Virus record (IMG/VR): IMGVR_UViG_3300012984_000006
Location: 1-37,660 of that record
Source: a virus
Reading direction: 5' to 3' (one strand)
Length of the DNA stretch: 37,660 nt
Below are positions 1 through 8,633 of the stretch, piece after piece. The notes below the pieces were generated by a model. It worked only from the letters and a program-made list of their open reading frames with translations, had not been told where the DNA came from and did not search any database. The position numbers were made by a program, and so were the translations under genes. The number at the start of each line of letters is the position of its first letter. Within the stretch, counting starts at the first letter, position 1.

Positions 1-123
1 AATTTATCCACATGAAAGCTACGCGTATTGATGACAAATCATATGTCTTTCATCCCACACGTGAGGATTTTTTGATTCTAGCGTTGACTGATGATTGGTC
101 AATGCAAGGTCAGCCGGTTCCAT
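1..123. repeat. Terminal redundancy, first copy
   Basis: These 123 bases are identical to 37538-37660. The gene that begins at 37426 continues in frame through the second copy into position 124 and onward, so the two ends join into one unit of 37,537 bp. This shows a circular assembly graph or a circularly permuted, headful-packaged genome. Whether 123 bp is a biological terminal repeat or an assembler overlap cannot be told from the sequence alone. Confidence 0.95.
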
Positions 124-374
124 GGAGCGCAAGTAATGTGATCAAAAGATTACAAGAAATCGATTCTTGGAACCGTGATGTTTTGAGCGAAGTGCGTGAT
201 CATAACGAGAAAGTTCAAGCGTCAAAAGAGAGAGATTTTAGTAATAACGCAGAAGCTTTTTTCAGTGATAACTACCGTCAGTTTCAGAGACAATTTTCTG
301 ATATCAATACGGCAAATATCGATATGAAAGCGGCAGACAAGCGTTATCAGTATGACAAAAGAACAAAAGCTTAA
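1..374 (+). CDS. 3' part of conserved virion-region protein (gene crosses the joint)
   Basis: This is the C-terminal portion of a gene whose start lies at 37426. The ATG at position 12 is internal. Joined across the repeat, the protein is 161 residues: 41 from the far end plus 120 here. It is charged and mostly helical, with no membrane segment or signal. It lies directly after the major capsid gene and 14 bp before the next structural gene, so it is probably a head or head-completion protein made in the late operon. I recall similar small proteins beside capsid genes of other podoviruses, but I cannot assign a function. Confidence 0.8.
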   Translation, partial: FIHMKATRIDDKSYVFHPTREDFLILALTDDWSMQGQPVPWSASNVIKRLQEIDSWNRDVLSEVRDHNEKVQASKERDFSNNAEAFFSDNYRQFQRQFSDINTANIDMKAADKRYQYDKRTKA

Positions 375-388
375 AAGGAGTTTTTAAC

Positions 389-817
389 ATGGCAATTTGT
401 AATAGAGATTTAGATTTATCTCAGCAAAATTATGTAGAAGAATTTAAGGAAAATGCAGTAGCAACGGGTGCGACAGTTGCAGTGGCGTATATTTATGCTC
501 CATCTGTATTGCAAAAAATCGCATTAACAGGCTTAGGCTTATCTGGAGCACCAGTTTATAACTTGGTAATCCAAAGATGGACATCTGCTGGTGTGACTTC
601 AATCACTCCGGGATCAGCTGTAACTTTAGCTGGAGCATATGGATTAAGTGGTTCTGGAGTAAGCGCTACGTTTAACTCTGGATCTTCACTTTCTCAATTG
701 CAAGCTAATGACTTGTTATTGTTAGTATCAACTGGAGCAAACACTGCGGCAGCGCAATTGATTGGTTCTGTTGTTTTAACAGCTACTCAAGACATCAAAA
801 CTACTTTTGGTGTTTAA
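389..817 (+). CDS. Small virion protein, possible capsid decoration protein
   Basis: The product has 142 residues and is rich in Ala, Gly, Ser, Thr and Val, with alternating hydrophobic stretches typical of a beta-structured virion protein. A clear AAAGGAG site precedes the ATG by a normal distance. The N-terminal 25 residues are polar and charged, and the rest is low-charge. It has no signal peptide, and the hydrophobic parts are too polar for membrane segments. It sits between the small head gene that spans the joint and two further low-complexity beta-rich genes, which fits a decoration or fibre-attachment role. I do not recognise the family. The many exposed Ser/Thr residues make it a possible substrate of the glycosyltransferase at 2327. 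Confidence 0.75.
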   Translation: MAICNRDLDLSQQNYVEEFKENAVATGATVAVAYIYAPSVLQKIALTGLGLSGAPVYNLVIQRWTSAGVTSITPGSAVTLAGAYGLSGSGVSATFNSGSSLSQLQANDLLLLVSTGANTAAAQLIGSVVLTATQDIKTTFGV

Positions 818-871
818 TTTAATCTAAGTGTGGGCGGCTCTGACTAAGGTTGGTCATTGCCATTTGAGTTA

Positions 872-960
872 GCACGGGGGCTTAGAGTTTTGTGGAAAAC
901 ACTCATTCAATGGATGAAGCGTTACTTCTCTCCATAAAACTTAAATGATGGCTCTCGTGC
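872..960 (+). ncRNA. Long imperfect RNA hairpin between virion genes
   Basis: The 169-bp gap between the genes at 389 and 987 folds into a long stem. Bases 872-882 pair with 950-960 (11 pairs, some G-U), and 886-896 pair with 931-941 (11 pairs, one G-U). The apical part (897-930) has a weak inner hairpin. There is no T-run after the stem, so it is not a simple intrinsic terminator. It could be an RNase III processing site, an mRNA stabiliser setting the output of the abundant gene upstream, or a separate RNA. The following gene has its own ribosome binding site after the stem. Confidence 0.55.
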
Positions 961-986
961 GCTCATCTTGAAAAAAGGAATTTAAA

Positions 987-1442
987 ATGGGCGTAAATGG
1001 TAATTTTACTTTGTTTCAGCCGGGTGGCGGTGGAAGTAGCAGTGGTGGCGCATCGGTTGCACCAGATCTTGTACAGTCAAAATCTTTTGCTGTTGATATT
1101 ACTGCAAATAATGCAAACATTACACTCATTGGTTTTGCACCCTTAACAGTTGGAAAGCTTTATAGCATTTCTGCTAACTTTTCACATCTAGCCACTAGTG
1201 GTAATGTCGTTAATTTCACATATGTAAATGGTGCGACGATCATATTGCGCGCTTATTCTGCTCCACTAAATGGAGACACTCCGTGTGTTTCAGCAGAATC
1301 CATATTTACAGCATTATCCACAACTCTTACTGCATCGCTTACGCTTAGCGGAACTGGAACTGTTTATGGAACCAACACTCTTTCTTTTATTAATAGATTT
1401 ATCCTGACCGAATATAACAATACAACACTGGGTGCATTCTAA
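987..1442 (+). CDS. Probable virion surface or fibre protein with glycine-rich linker
   Basis: The product has 151 residues. After a short N-terminal segment (residues 1-12) comes a flexible Gly/Ser linker (about 13-22), then a Thr/Ser/Asn-rich beta domain to the end. This head-linker-domain layout is common in phage head or tail decoration proteins. An AAAGGA site precedes the ATG. The stop codon overlaps the next start (TAATG), so the two are probably translationally coupled. I do not recognise the family. Its position after the capsid and before a fibre-like protein supports a virion role. Confidence 0.7.
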   Translation: MGVNGNFTLFQPGGGGSSSGGASVAPDLVQSKSFAVDITANNANITLIGFAPLTVGKLYSISANFSHLATSGNVVNFTYVNGATIILRAYSAPLNGDTPCVSAESIFTALSTTLTASLTLSGTGTVYGTNTLSFINRFILTEYNNTTLGAF

Positions 1443-2308
1443 TGTCTAAAGTATATGGACTTATTTTTACAAACGCAGATCCAAGAGTGACACCTTCTAT
1501 TTCACTAGCACCGACACTTGTCACATTCTTTCAAATTGGTGGAACGACTCTTGCGGCACCTGGAATCACAAAGCCCATTCCAACGGTTGGTCTTTATACA
1601 TTCGAATATAACCCAGGGTTGACGTTACCAGTTTATTTTCTAGCAGATGGCGGCGCGGCAGTTACAGACAGTACTTTAAGATATTTAAGTGGATTTTTAG
1701 ATCCAATTCAACAAGTCGATCAACAAGCTCAGACATTAACAGCCCTTGGCAATACAAACATAGCATTAGGCACTACGAATGTAGCGCTTGGAACCACAAA
1801 CTTTGCTCTAGGCACAACAAGTGTCGCTTTAGGCAATTCAAACATTGCTTTAAACTCATCACAAATTGCTCAAGGTAATACATTACTTGCCGGTGAAACA
1901 CTGATCTTTAACCAAAACTTATCTCTCTATGCTTTAAGTGGAATCATCAATAACCAAGCAACAAGTCTTACTGCAAATGGTGCGTCTGTTTATGCGGCAG
2001 CTCTCACAATTTTAGCTCAGACTGCAACGATTGCCGTCAACGTTTCAGGGATCATCGTGAATGTGTCATTAAACGCTGCAGCGATTGATGAAATCAACTT
2101 AAAACTAGGCACTACTATGTCTGTGATTGGAACGAACTTAGTCAATCCACCAGACGTTTTTGGATACTTGAAGCGTCTCCAAGAATTTAATGAGGGGAAC
2201 CAAACATTTAATAAAAATACCGGCATTTGGGATATTTCGTCTCGCGGGAATACTCTACTTGCTGAGAAAACTTTAACCAACACTTCGTCACAAGTTACGA
2301 AGTCATAA
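1442..2308 (+). CDS. Fibre-like virion protein with seven-residue repeats
   Basis: The product has 288 residues. The N-terminal ~90 residues look like a small beta domain. Residues 101-142 are six tandem seven-residue units of the pattern A-L-G-[TN]-[TS]-[NS]-[hydrophobic], encoded by 21-bp DNA units. A hydrophobic helical or coiled section follows (about 150-235), then a polar tail. Regular heptads of this kind build trimeric fibre shafts, so I infer a head or tail fibre. It is coupled to the gene upstream and followed after 18 bp by the glycosyltransferase. The Thr/Asn-rich repeats would be an attractive glycosylation target, which is inference. Confidence 0.65.
   Translation: MSKVYGLIFTNADPRVTPSISLAPTLVTFFQIGGTTLAAPGITKPIPTVGLYTFEYNPGLTLPVYFLADGGAAVTDSTLRYLSGFLDPIQQVDQQAQTLTALGNTNIALGTTNVALGTTNFALGTTSVALGNSNIALNSSQIAQGNTLLAGETLIFNQNLSLYALSGIINNQATSLTANGASVYAAALTILAQTATIAVNVSGIIVNVSLNAAAIDEINLKLGTTMSVIGTNLVNPPDVFGYLKRLQEFNEGNQTFNKNTGIWDISSRGNTLLAEKTLTNTSSQVTKS
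1742..1867 (+). repeat. Six tandem 21-bp coding repeats
   Basis: Six consecutive 21-bp units encode seven-residue repeats starting Ala-Leu-Gly in the first five units. The sixth is degenerate, with Asn for Gly. Synonymous positions differ between units, so protein sequence rather than DNA sequence is being conserved. The array forms the presumed shaft of the fibre-like protein at 1442-2308. Confidence 0.85.
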
Positions 2309-2326
2309 AAAGTAAAGGGGAAAACA

Positions 2327-4699
2327 GTGAGCCAACCTACAACCACAACACAATATAGCCGCCCAACGATTGCATTGTGTTGCATTCTGAAAGACGAAAT
2401 CAAAAACCTTCCACAATTGTTGAGATCAGTTGAAGGGTGCTTTGATGAAATACATTTAACAGATACTGGATCTACCGATGGGAGTATCGAGTACATCAGA
2501 GAACACCAAATCAAATGGATGGATACAGGTTCTAACATTGCCAATACTCCCATCATTTTAAAAACCTTTGAATGGTGTGATGATTTTGCAGCTGCAAGAA
2601 ACCATTCCATGAAAGGCGTCACAACTGATTACGTCATGTGGATGGATTTAGATGATGTATTGTCAGATAAGGAAGCATTTAAGAGATGGCGCGATCATGT
2701 CATGATGCTTGGCGATTTCTGGATGGTTCCGTATTACTATGGCTTTGATGAGCACGGGAATCCAAACTGTACGTTCTTAAGAGAGCGTGTGATTAAAACG
2801 ACTAAGAAGTTTGACTGGCAATATTTTATCCATGAAGGAATGATCCCAAGTCCTGATCAGCACATTGCGGCTCAAGCCATTTCAACATGGCAAGTCCATC
2901 ACAAACGTACAAAGGAAGATTATGAAAAAGATTTTAGTAGAAACGTATCAATGCTTGAAGCTTATGTTAAAAAAGGCAACGAATTACCGGTTCGACTGAA
3001 GTTTTACTACGGAAAAGAGCTCTTTGATAAACAACGCTTTCAAGAGGCTTACGTATGGCTTGATCAAATTGTGGATAACAAAGATCTGCAAGGTCATGAT
3101 CGAATTTTAACGTTTGAATATTTAATTAGAGCAAGCATCCAGAGATTTTTTGCAGAACAAGCGCATAAACCTTCTCATGAGCAAGATAAAAACCTTATTG
3201 CAAAATCTTTATCACTTGGACTTCAAGCTTTGGCTTTAGCTCCGCAACGTGCTGAATTTCATTGTTTGATTGCAGATTGTTTTGAGTTATTAGATCAGCC
3301 AATGAACGGTATTCCATTTCTTGAGGCTGCAAAGTCTTGCTCAATTGCACAAGCCAATGCTGCAACATTCTTATTTACCAACGTTCCAGCTTATACGTTT
3401 GTACCGGCTAATAAATTGTCCATTTTAAAGCACGCAAAAGGTGATTTAGATGGTGCGATTTTAGAAGTGAAGCGTGCGTTTGAGTTATACAAACATCCTG
3501 ACAGCGAAAAGATTTTAACTCAGCTTTTAACAGTAAAAGAGACTGTTACAAAAGGACAAAATCCGAACAAGGTTGAAACGAATGAAATTGTCATTTCTTG
3601 CATTCCTAATTCTCATCCTTATGAGTTTGATGATCATGTATATAGCGAACGTGGTATTGGTGGATCAGAGACGGCTTTGGTTGAGGTCGCAAAGTATCTT
3701 AGAACTAAGACTCAAAAACCTGTGATTGTTTTCAACACACGTGAAAAAGAATACGTATCACCAGAAGGTGTTGTGTATAAGCCAGCAAATCAAATGTGGG
3801 ATTACTTCTGTGGCAGAAAACCAGAGGTCCATATTGCTTGGAGACATAACGTGAAGCTCACAGATGCTCCAACTTACTTGTGGTGCCATGATTTAACAAC
3901 ACCAGGTGCAGAGAGATCCGACATCTATGAAAAAATCATTTGTTTATCCGATTTTCACCGAAATTACGTTCAAGTCCAGCAAGGTATTAGTGAAGATAAA
4001 ATTGTTGTCTCAAGAAACGGCGTTAATGCGTCCAGATTTCAGAATAAAAAGACGAAGATTCCAACCAAGATCGTATGGCCGTCGTCTCCAGATCGAGGAC
4101 TAGACCGTGTGATGGACATTGTTCAACTGGCTCGTGAGAAATCAGGTGTCGATTTTGAACTGCATGTTTATTACGGCATGGAAAACATGAAAAAGTATCC
4201 AGGTCCGTACCAACAAATGGCTCTAGATCTAGAGAAGAAAATGAGTGAAAGACCATGGGTAAAATACCATGGCAATGTGGAGCAAAAAAAGCTTGCAGAA
4301 GAAATGCTTGAGGCCAGCATGTGGTTATATCCAGCAAACTTCATTGAAACGTACTGTATTACAGTTTTAGAAGCGATCTCGGCTGGAGTGTATCCAATTG
4401 TACGTGAAATCGGGGCCTTGAAAAATACGGTCAGACCATTTAGCGATAAAGACATGGCAGATTTAGTGTTTTTAGATGCCGGAACTCCTGATGAAAAACA
4501 GGCCTGGGCAGATCTTGTGATCGATTGCTACAATTTGAAGAAATGGGAAAAAGTGGACATGGGAGAGCTAGATTATTCATGGGAAGGTGTTGCCGATCAT
4601 TTCATGGAGATCATGGATTTAAAACCAGAGCTTCTTTCATCTGACATGATGATCTTCTCGCACAAAGGACCAACCTCTGTGCAAGAGTTAGGGTTATAG
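2327..4699 (+). CDS. Two-domain glycosyltransferase: GT2 - helical repeat - GT4-like
   Basis: The product has 790 residues and starts at GTG 2327 after a purine-rich AAAGGGG site. Residues about 12-200 form a GT-A fold family 2 domain, with the DTGSTDGS segment (46-53) and the acidic metal-binding WMDLDD segment (105-110). Residues about 200-410 are helical, TPR-like repeats. From about 425 onward comes a GT-B, family 4-like domain with a GGSETA loop, a typical SRNGV segment and an ETY..TVLEA donor-binding segment near the end. The protein could therefore carry out two successive sugar transfers. It lies inside the virion-gene operon, between the fibre-like gene and the tail adaptor, so its likely target is a virion protein. 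That target is inference. Confidence 0.85.
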   Translation: MSQPTTTTQYSRPTIALCCILKDEIKNLPQLLRSVEGCFDEIHLTDTGSTDGSIEYIREHQIKWMDTGSNIANTPIILKTFEWCDDFAAARNHSMKGVTTDYVMWMDLDDVLSDKEAFKRWRDHVMMLGDFWMVPYYYGFDEHGNPNCTFLRERVIKTTKKFDWQYFIHEGMIPSPDQHIAAQAISTWQVHHKRTKEDYEKDFSRNVSMLEAYVKKGNELPVRLKFYYGKELFDKQRFQEAYVWLDQIVDNKDLQGHDRILTFEYLIRASIQRFFAEQAHKPSHEQDKNLIAKSLSLGLQALALAPQRAEFHCLIADCFELLDQPMNGIPFLEAAKSCSIAQANAATFLFTNVPAYTFVPANKLSILKHAKGDLDGAILEVKRAFELYKHPDSEKILTQLLTVKETVTKGQNPNKVETNEIVISCIPNSHPYEFDDHVYSERGIGGSETALVEVAKYLRTKTQKPVIVFNTREKEYVSPEGVVYKPANQMWDYFCGRKPEVHIAWRHNVKLTDAPTYLWCHDLTTPGAERSDIYEKIICLSDFHRNYVQVQQGISEDKIVVSRNGVNASRFQNKKTKIPTKIVWPSSPDRGLDRVMDIVQLAREKSGVDFELHVYYGMENMKKYPGPYQQMALDLEKKMSERPWVKYHGNVEQKKLAEEMLEASMWLYPANFIETYCITVLEAISAGVYPIVREIGALKNTVRPFSDKDMADLVFLDAGTPDEKQAWADLVIDCYNLKKWEKVDMGELDYSWEGVADHFMEIMDLKPELLSSDMMIFSHKGPTSVQELGL

Positions 4700-5002
4700 A
4701 TGGCAAAGCCACAGTTTGATGTCACCGTTAAAGGAATGGCCCTTGAAACGAAAGGGCTTACAGAATGGGACGCAATTGATGGCTTAGGGCTTTTAACATA
4801 TGGATTGATTTGGGGTTGTCAGAACATTTGGTATGAAGGGTGTCAATGCTCAGAGTACGCAACACTGACAACTTGGACTTTATCCACTTATCCTGGGGCA
4901 ACGACTACGATTTGGGCTTTAGTTGATAGTGGCGGTGGATCGGTAACGGTTTCGCCAACGGTTTGGATACCATATTCCACTGAAGGAATAGAGGAGTGTT
5001 AA
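4700..5002 (+). CDS. Small virion-region protein of unknown function
   Basis: The product has 100 residues and starts immediately after the glycosyltransferase stop codon; it ends one base before the tail adaptor start. It is rich in Trp, Thr, Gly and Tyr with four Cys residues, and is predicted mostly beta by eye. It has no signal or membrane segment. Close packing in the late operon suggests a structural or assembly role. I do not recognise the family. Confidence 0.65.
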   Translation: MAKPQFDVTVKGMALETKGLTEWDAIDGLGLLTYGLIWGCQNIWYEGCQCSEYATLTTWTLSTYPGATTTIWALVDSGGGSVTVSPTVWIPYSTEGIEEC

Positions 5003-5003
5003 C

Positions 5004-5672
5004 ATGACGTTTTTAGAATTAAGACAACTGGTTTCAGGCTACGTAGATGACGTAGATAACGGCTATTTTACGGTGTCAGATGTAAATCGCTACATCAATC
5101 TTGCCATGTATGAAGTACAAAAAATCATGCTGCAAGCGTTTGAAGATCAATGGATTAAATGTGTAGAAACTACCATCTTTCCAAACCAAATCGATTACCA
5201 ATTGCCGGCTGATTTTAAAAAGCTCAATCGTTTGGACATCGTGGTAGTTCCGGGAACTCCTCAAACTGAAGTTACAAACCAACTTTCAAAAATTACAAGA
5301 AACCAACAAAATGCTGTGAATAACGCTAATTACAATAACGGTTATCCGACAGTTTATTATTTTACCAACAACTCTTTAACGATCCGTCCTGTGCCGTCGG
5401 TTCAAAAAACCATGCGCATGAATTACACCTATCGAATTGCCGACATGGTTCAAGATACGGATGTGCCTGACATTCCAGATGAGTATCAAGATTACGGGGC
5501 AGTTTTAGCTGCGATCACATGTTTAACTCGTGATGGTCGAGTGTCACAGATGCTTGTTGATAAAAAAGATTACTATGAGAAGCAATTGAAGCGAGATGCA
5601 GAACAACGAAACATCGATATGCCGCGCACGGTAGTTCAAACCGTTGCCGACGATACCGACTTTATTTGGTGA
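5004..5672 (+). CDS. Head-to-tail adaptor / tail accessory factor (P22 gp4-like)
   Basis: The product has 222 residues. The N-terminal part has the pattern of P22 gp4-type adaptors: a first helix (FLELRQLVSGYV), a VNRYINLAMYEVQK helix, a beta section with YQLPADFKKL, and a C-terminal ADMVQDTDVPDIPDEY stretch followed by helices. Proteins of this kind bind under the portal ring and complete the head before tail attachment. Its position just before the tail nozzle protein matches the P22 order. An AGGAG site lies before the ATG. Confidence 0.8.
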   Translation: MTFLELRQLVSGYVDDVDNGYFTVSDVNRYINLAMYEVQKIMLQAFEDQWIKCVETTIFPNQIDYQLPADFKKLNRLDIVVVPGTPQTEVTNQLSKITRNQQNAVNNANYNNGYPTVYYFTNNSLTIRPVPSVQKTMRMNYTYRIADMVQDTDVPDIPDEYQDYGAVLAAITCLTRDGRVSQMLVDKKDYYEKQLKRDAEQRNIDMPRTVVQTVADDTDFIW

Positions 5673-5676
5673 TTAA

Positions 5677-7611
5677 ATGGCTGAAGAATATCCACTGCTA
5701 AAAGTCGAACAGTATATGAATATCGGGGGCATAAATCAAAAAGCCTCTGAGTACATGACCGGTGAAAACCAGGTCTTGAATCTTCGTAATTACTGTTTTG
5801 AAAAACCGGGAGCTTGGAGATCTCGTCCTGGTTATACAGGCTTTGCGACTTTGGGAAGTGGTTTGACCATTTATCCGGGGTCTTTATTTGAATACGCAAA
5901 GTCTACGGGTCAGAGTTATGTTATTTATGATTCAGGTCCGACGCTTTATTCATTGGATGGACATCAGGCAATTTTTTCACCACTTGGACCAAGTTTGCAG
6001 CTCGATTTTGAAGTGTATGAGGATAATCTTTACTTTGCTAACGGGACTCAGTTTGCAAGATTTTCAGGATCTTACAGCGTTGATTTAAATTTACCATACG
6101 TTACTGATGCCGGCGGGTTTATTCCAAACGCCACATTTAATACGTCCTTTTCACCACCACTTGGATTGATTCCTGAATATAACGTTACAACTGGAAAGTA
6201 CATTTTCACTCTAGCCTTAGTAAATGATCGAGGGATTGTGGGTCCAGCGCTTGATGTGGTTTATCAGGGTGGTCTTGGTTATTACACACCAGGTGTGACA
6301 ACGGTTGGTGCAAGTAGTGGTTTATGGCGAGTGTGGGGCTTTACGATTCCACCAGGCTATGGGGCATCGTATGTTTTACCTTATAAAAATAGTGGTGTGA
6401 ATTTTAGTGCAGGTATTTATCCAATTAGTACGGGATCACAGCTTTTATCGCAAGAGGGCGCATCACCAGTTCCATTTTTCTTAACAACTATTGGCGGTGT
6501 GACAACTTACATGGCTGAGTTTCCAAACTTCTTTGCCGTGAATCCTCCTGTGACTTCTGTTTTAAATAGATCAAACTTCTTAAGTTTCTCTTTAGGCTCA
6601 GGACTTTTTCCAAAGTATCTTGAGATTTATAACAACATGATGTTTATGTCGGGCTTTGAATATGTGCTCGATGAAGAGGACAAATTACAAAGTGGAAAAT
6701 CGACAGTCTTTCACTCAGCAATCGGAGAGCCAGAGATTGTAGAGCCGGAATATCAGTTCCCTGTTCGTACAAATAATGGTGACTACATCCGAGCGATGTA
6801 TGTGTTTCAAAATGCTCTTTTGATCTTTAAGAGAAAATCTATTCACCAAGTTACGGGCGCTAGTCCTGAAACTTTATCCTTACAAGATGTGAATTTAGAA
6901 TACGGTTGTATGAATAACCGCTGTATTGTGCAGTTTGAAGATAAGTTATGGTTTTTAGATGAAGAGGGGATTGCAGAATTCAACGGATCAAACACCTATA
7001 TTGTGTCCTACCCTGTGGAAAACTCTTTAAATAAATGTGACTTTGAAGATTCTTGGGCCTTCCATGCTAAAAAGTACCATCAGGTGTGGTTTATCTTAAG
7101 AGATCGAATTACAGCAACGTATAAGGCCTTTGTGTTTGATTATGTTTCAAACGAGTGGACCATTTACGATGACTTCTACAAAGTGTCGGCGATGGCTCTA
7201 AAGGGCACTCCAAACCAAGATGAAGTGATGTATTTTGGTCAAAACCAAAGCTTAATACCAAAGTTCTTTAGATTCGGTGAAAGCTTATCCACAGATGATG
7301 GCTTTGGAATGACATTAGTCTTCCAAACAAGATTCCATAAGCGTTTAGGTGACTCAACACAAGAGTTGTGGAGACGTTTATTCATTAACAACAATTTAGC
7401 GTCAGCAAGTTTAGGCTTAACTCTCAACTTTTATCCAGACTATGGAAGTAGCATTTTCTTAAGCCGCACGATGGGATTAACAATGTTCCAAAGCCGTATT
7501 GATTATGGAATCAGCGCAAAATCTATGAGTGTTGAGGGGATTATTAAATCTACGGAGCCAGTGCAAATTAACGGTTACACAATCGTATCTAGATACTTGA
7601 GGTCTGTATGA
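5677..7611 (+). CDS. Tail nozzle / DNA stabilisation protein (P22 gp10-like)
   Basis: The product has 644 residues. It is beta-rich throughout, with early GGINQKAS and LRNYCFEKPGAWRSRPGYT segments and later blade-like repeats such as LLIFKRKSIHQVTG and LWFLDEEGIAEFNG. These are typical of the propeller-like hub or nozzle proteins of short-tailed phages (P22 gp10, T7 gp12 class). It would bind the adaptor ring and close the portal channel after packaging. It follows the adaptor by 4 bp, and its stop overlaps the next start. Confidence 0.8.
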   Translation: MAEEYPLLKVEQYMNIGGINQKASEYMTGENQVLNLRNYCFEKPGAWRSRPGYTGFATLGSGLTIYPGSLFEYAKSTGQSYVIYDSGPTLYSLDGHQAIFSPLGPSLQLDFEVYEDNLYFANGTQFARFSGSYSVDLNLPYVTDAGGFIPNATFNTSFSPPLGLIPEYNVTTGKYIFTLALVNDRGIVGPALDVVYQGGLGYYTPGVTTVGASSGLWRVWGFTIPPGYGASYVLPYKNSGVNFSAGIYPISTGSQLLSQEGASPVPFFLTTIGGVTTYMAEFPNFFAVNPPVTSVLNRSNFLSFSLGSGLFPKYLEIYNNMMFMSGFEYVLDEEDKLQSGKSTVFHSAIGEPEIVEPEYQFPVRTNNGDYIRAMYVFQNALLIFKRKSIHQVTGASPETLSLQDVNLEYGCMNNRCIVQFEDKLWFLDEEGIAEFNGSNTYIVSYPVENSLNKCDFEDSWAFHAKKYHQVWFILRDRITATYKAFVFDYVSNEWTIYDDFYKVSAMALKGTPNQDEVMYFGQNQSLIPKFFRFGESLSTDDGFGMTLVFQTRFHKRLGDSTQELWRRLFINNNLASASLGLTLNFYPDYGSSIFLSRTMGLTMFQSRIDYGISAKSMSVEGIIKSTEPVQINGYTIVSRYLRSV

Positions 7612-7937
7612 ATCCGAATAACTTTTGGAATATGGATCGAGAAATGGATGAAAAGCAGTTTAAATCACAACTGTCTTTGATTCTTAAAAACTACTACGAC
7701 ATTCTAAACCGAGGGATCATTTTTGGCGATAATGTGAGATGTGCTTTAGTGACGCAGAGTCTTGTTGTTGGAGAAAACGCCATTCAACATGATCTAGGAT
7801 ATGTGGCAAGTAACTACATTTTAATAGGGTCTGGTGTAGCGAATCAGTCACTTTATGATAGCACGACAAAGAATACTAAGATTACAATTTATATAAACGC
7901 GACACAAAATGGGTCAGCACGTTTATTGATATTTTAA
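7608..7937 (+). CDS. Small tail-associated protein, unknown
   Basis: The product has 109 residues. Residues 1-40 look helical and the C-terminal half beta, with the segment GENAIQHDLGY typical of short virion proteins found beside the nozzle gene in podoviruses. The ATG overlaps the nozzle stop by 4 bp (ATGA), indicating translational coupling. A needle protein of P22 gp26 type would be expected near here, but this product lacks the long coiled coil and is too short. The role stays unknown. Confidence 0.65.
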   Translation: MNPNNFWNMDREMDEKQFKSQLSLILKNYYDILNRGIIFGDNVRCALVTQSLVVGENAIQHDLGYVASNYILIGSGVANQSLYDSTTKNTKITIYINATQNGSARLLIF

Positions 7938-7946
7938 GGAGAAAAT

Positions 7947-8633
7947 ATGGGTTTAAGCTTAGGCGGTGCCATTCGAAGTATAGGAAATACTATCACGCAT
8001 CCTTTTGACAATCCGATAAAATCAATTGCAACAATTGGTGGAGCTGCAGCTTTGGGGCCCGCTGGATATGTTGTGGGTGATAGAGTCGGAAACTCTATGA
8101 GTCAAATGCCAGCGCAACCTACCTTTGAAGGATTAAATGGAGCTCAGACTCTACAAGGGAATATCATTGGGGCAAGACTTGCGGCTGCAAAACGCTTCAG
8201 TGACAATCTTCCGGACTACATTGAAGGACAATATGGATCACAAAAAGCTGGGATTGATCGCTCTTATGATCAGCAAAAAAAGTCATTAGCTGGAGATTTA
8301 AATTCTCGTGGAATGTTTAAGTCCGGCGAAGCAAGACTTCAAAAAGGACAGTTAGCGGCAGATAGAGCTGCGGCTTTAACGAATGCTCGAGGCAATGTTG
8401 TAAAAGACGCTTATAACCAAGCTTCTGCCTATGAAACAGATCCATTATTTAGTTTAGCAAACGTACAAGAGGCAAACACTCGTCAACAATCTGCACTTGA
8501 TCAATTAACAGCACAACGACAAGCGGCTGCAAATGCGATTATGGGAAGTGCGGCTCAACAAATTGGATCAGGCGTTGGTAAGGGCACTGCAAATCTGAAC
8601 GCTGGCAAATCATTTACTTACGGGGGTACATAA
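7947..8633 (+). CDS. Internal virion / DNA ejection protein (first of four)
   Basis: The product has 228 residues. A Gly/Ala-rich, weakly hydrophobic N-terminal segment (about 25-50) is followed by a long helical, Gln/Ala/Arg-rich region with a typical DRSYDQQKKSLAGDLNSRGMFKSG motif. Such proteins occur as small ejected proteins after the tail genes in P22-like phages (gp7 position). It is expelled from the capsid with the DNA and is thought to help form a trans-envelope conduit; that is family knowledge applied by position. The stop overlaps the next start by one base. Confidence 0.65.
   Translation: MGLSLGGAIRSIGNTITHPFDNPIKSIATIGGAAALGPAGYVVGDRVGNSMSQMPAQPTFEGLNGAQTLQGNIIGARLAAAKRFSDNLPDYIEGQYGSQKAGIDRSYDQQKKSLAGDLNSRGMFKSGEARLQKGQLAADRAAALTNARGNVVKDAYNQASAYETDPLFSLANVQEANTRQQSALDQLTAQRQAAANAIMGSAAQQIGSGVGKGTANLNAGKSFTYGGT

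Noticed and set aside
2017-2622. 201-residue minus-strand frame opposite the fibre-like and glycosyltransferase genes
   Set aside because: It is antisense to two well-supported genes and has no recognisable domains or ribosome binding site.
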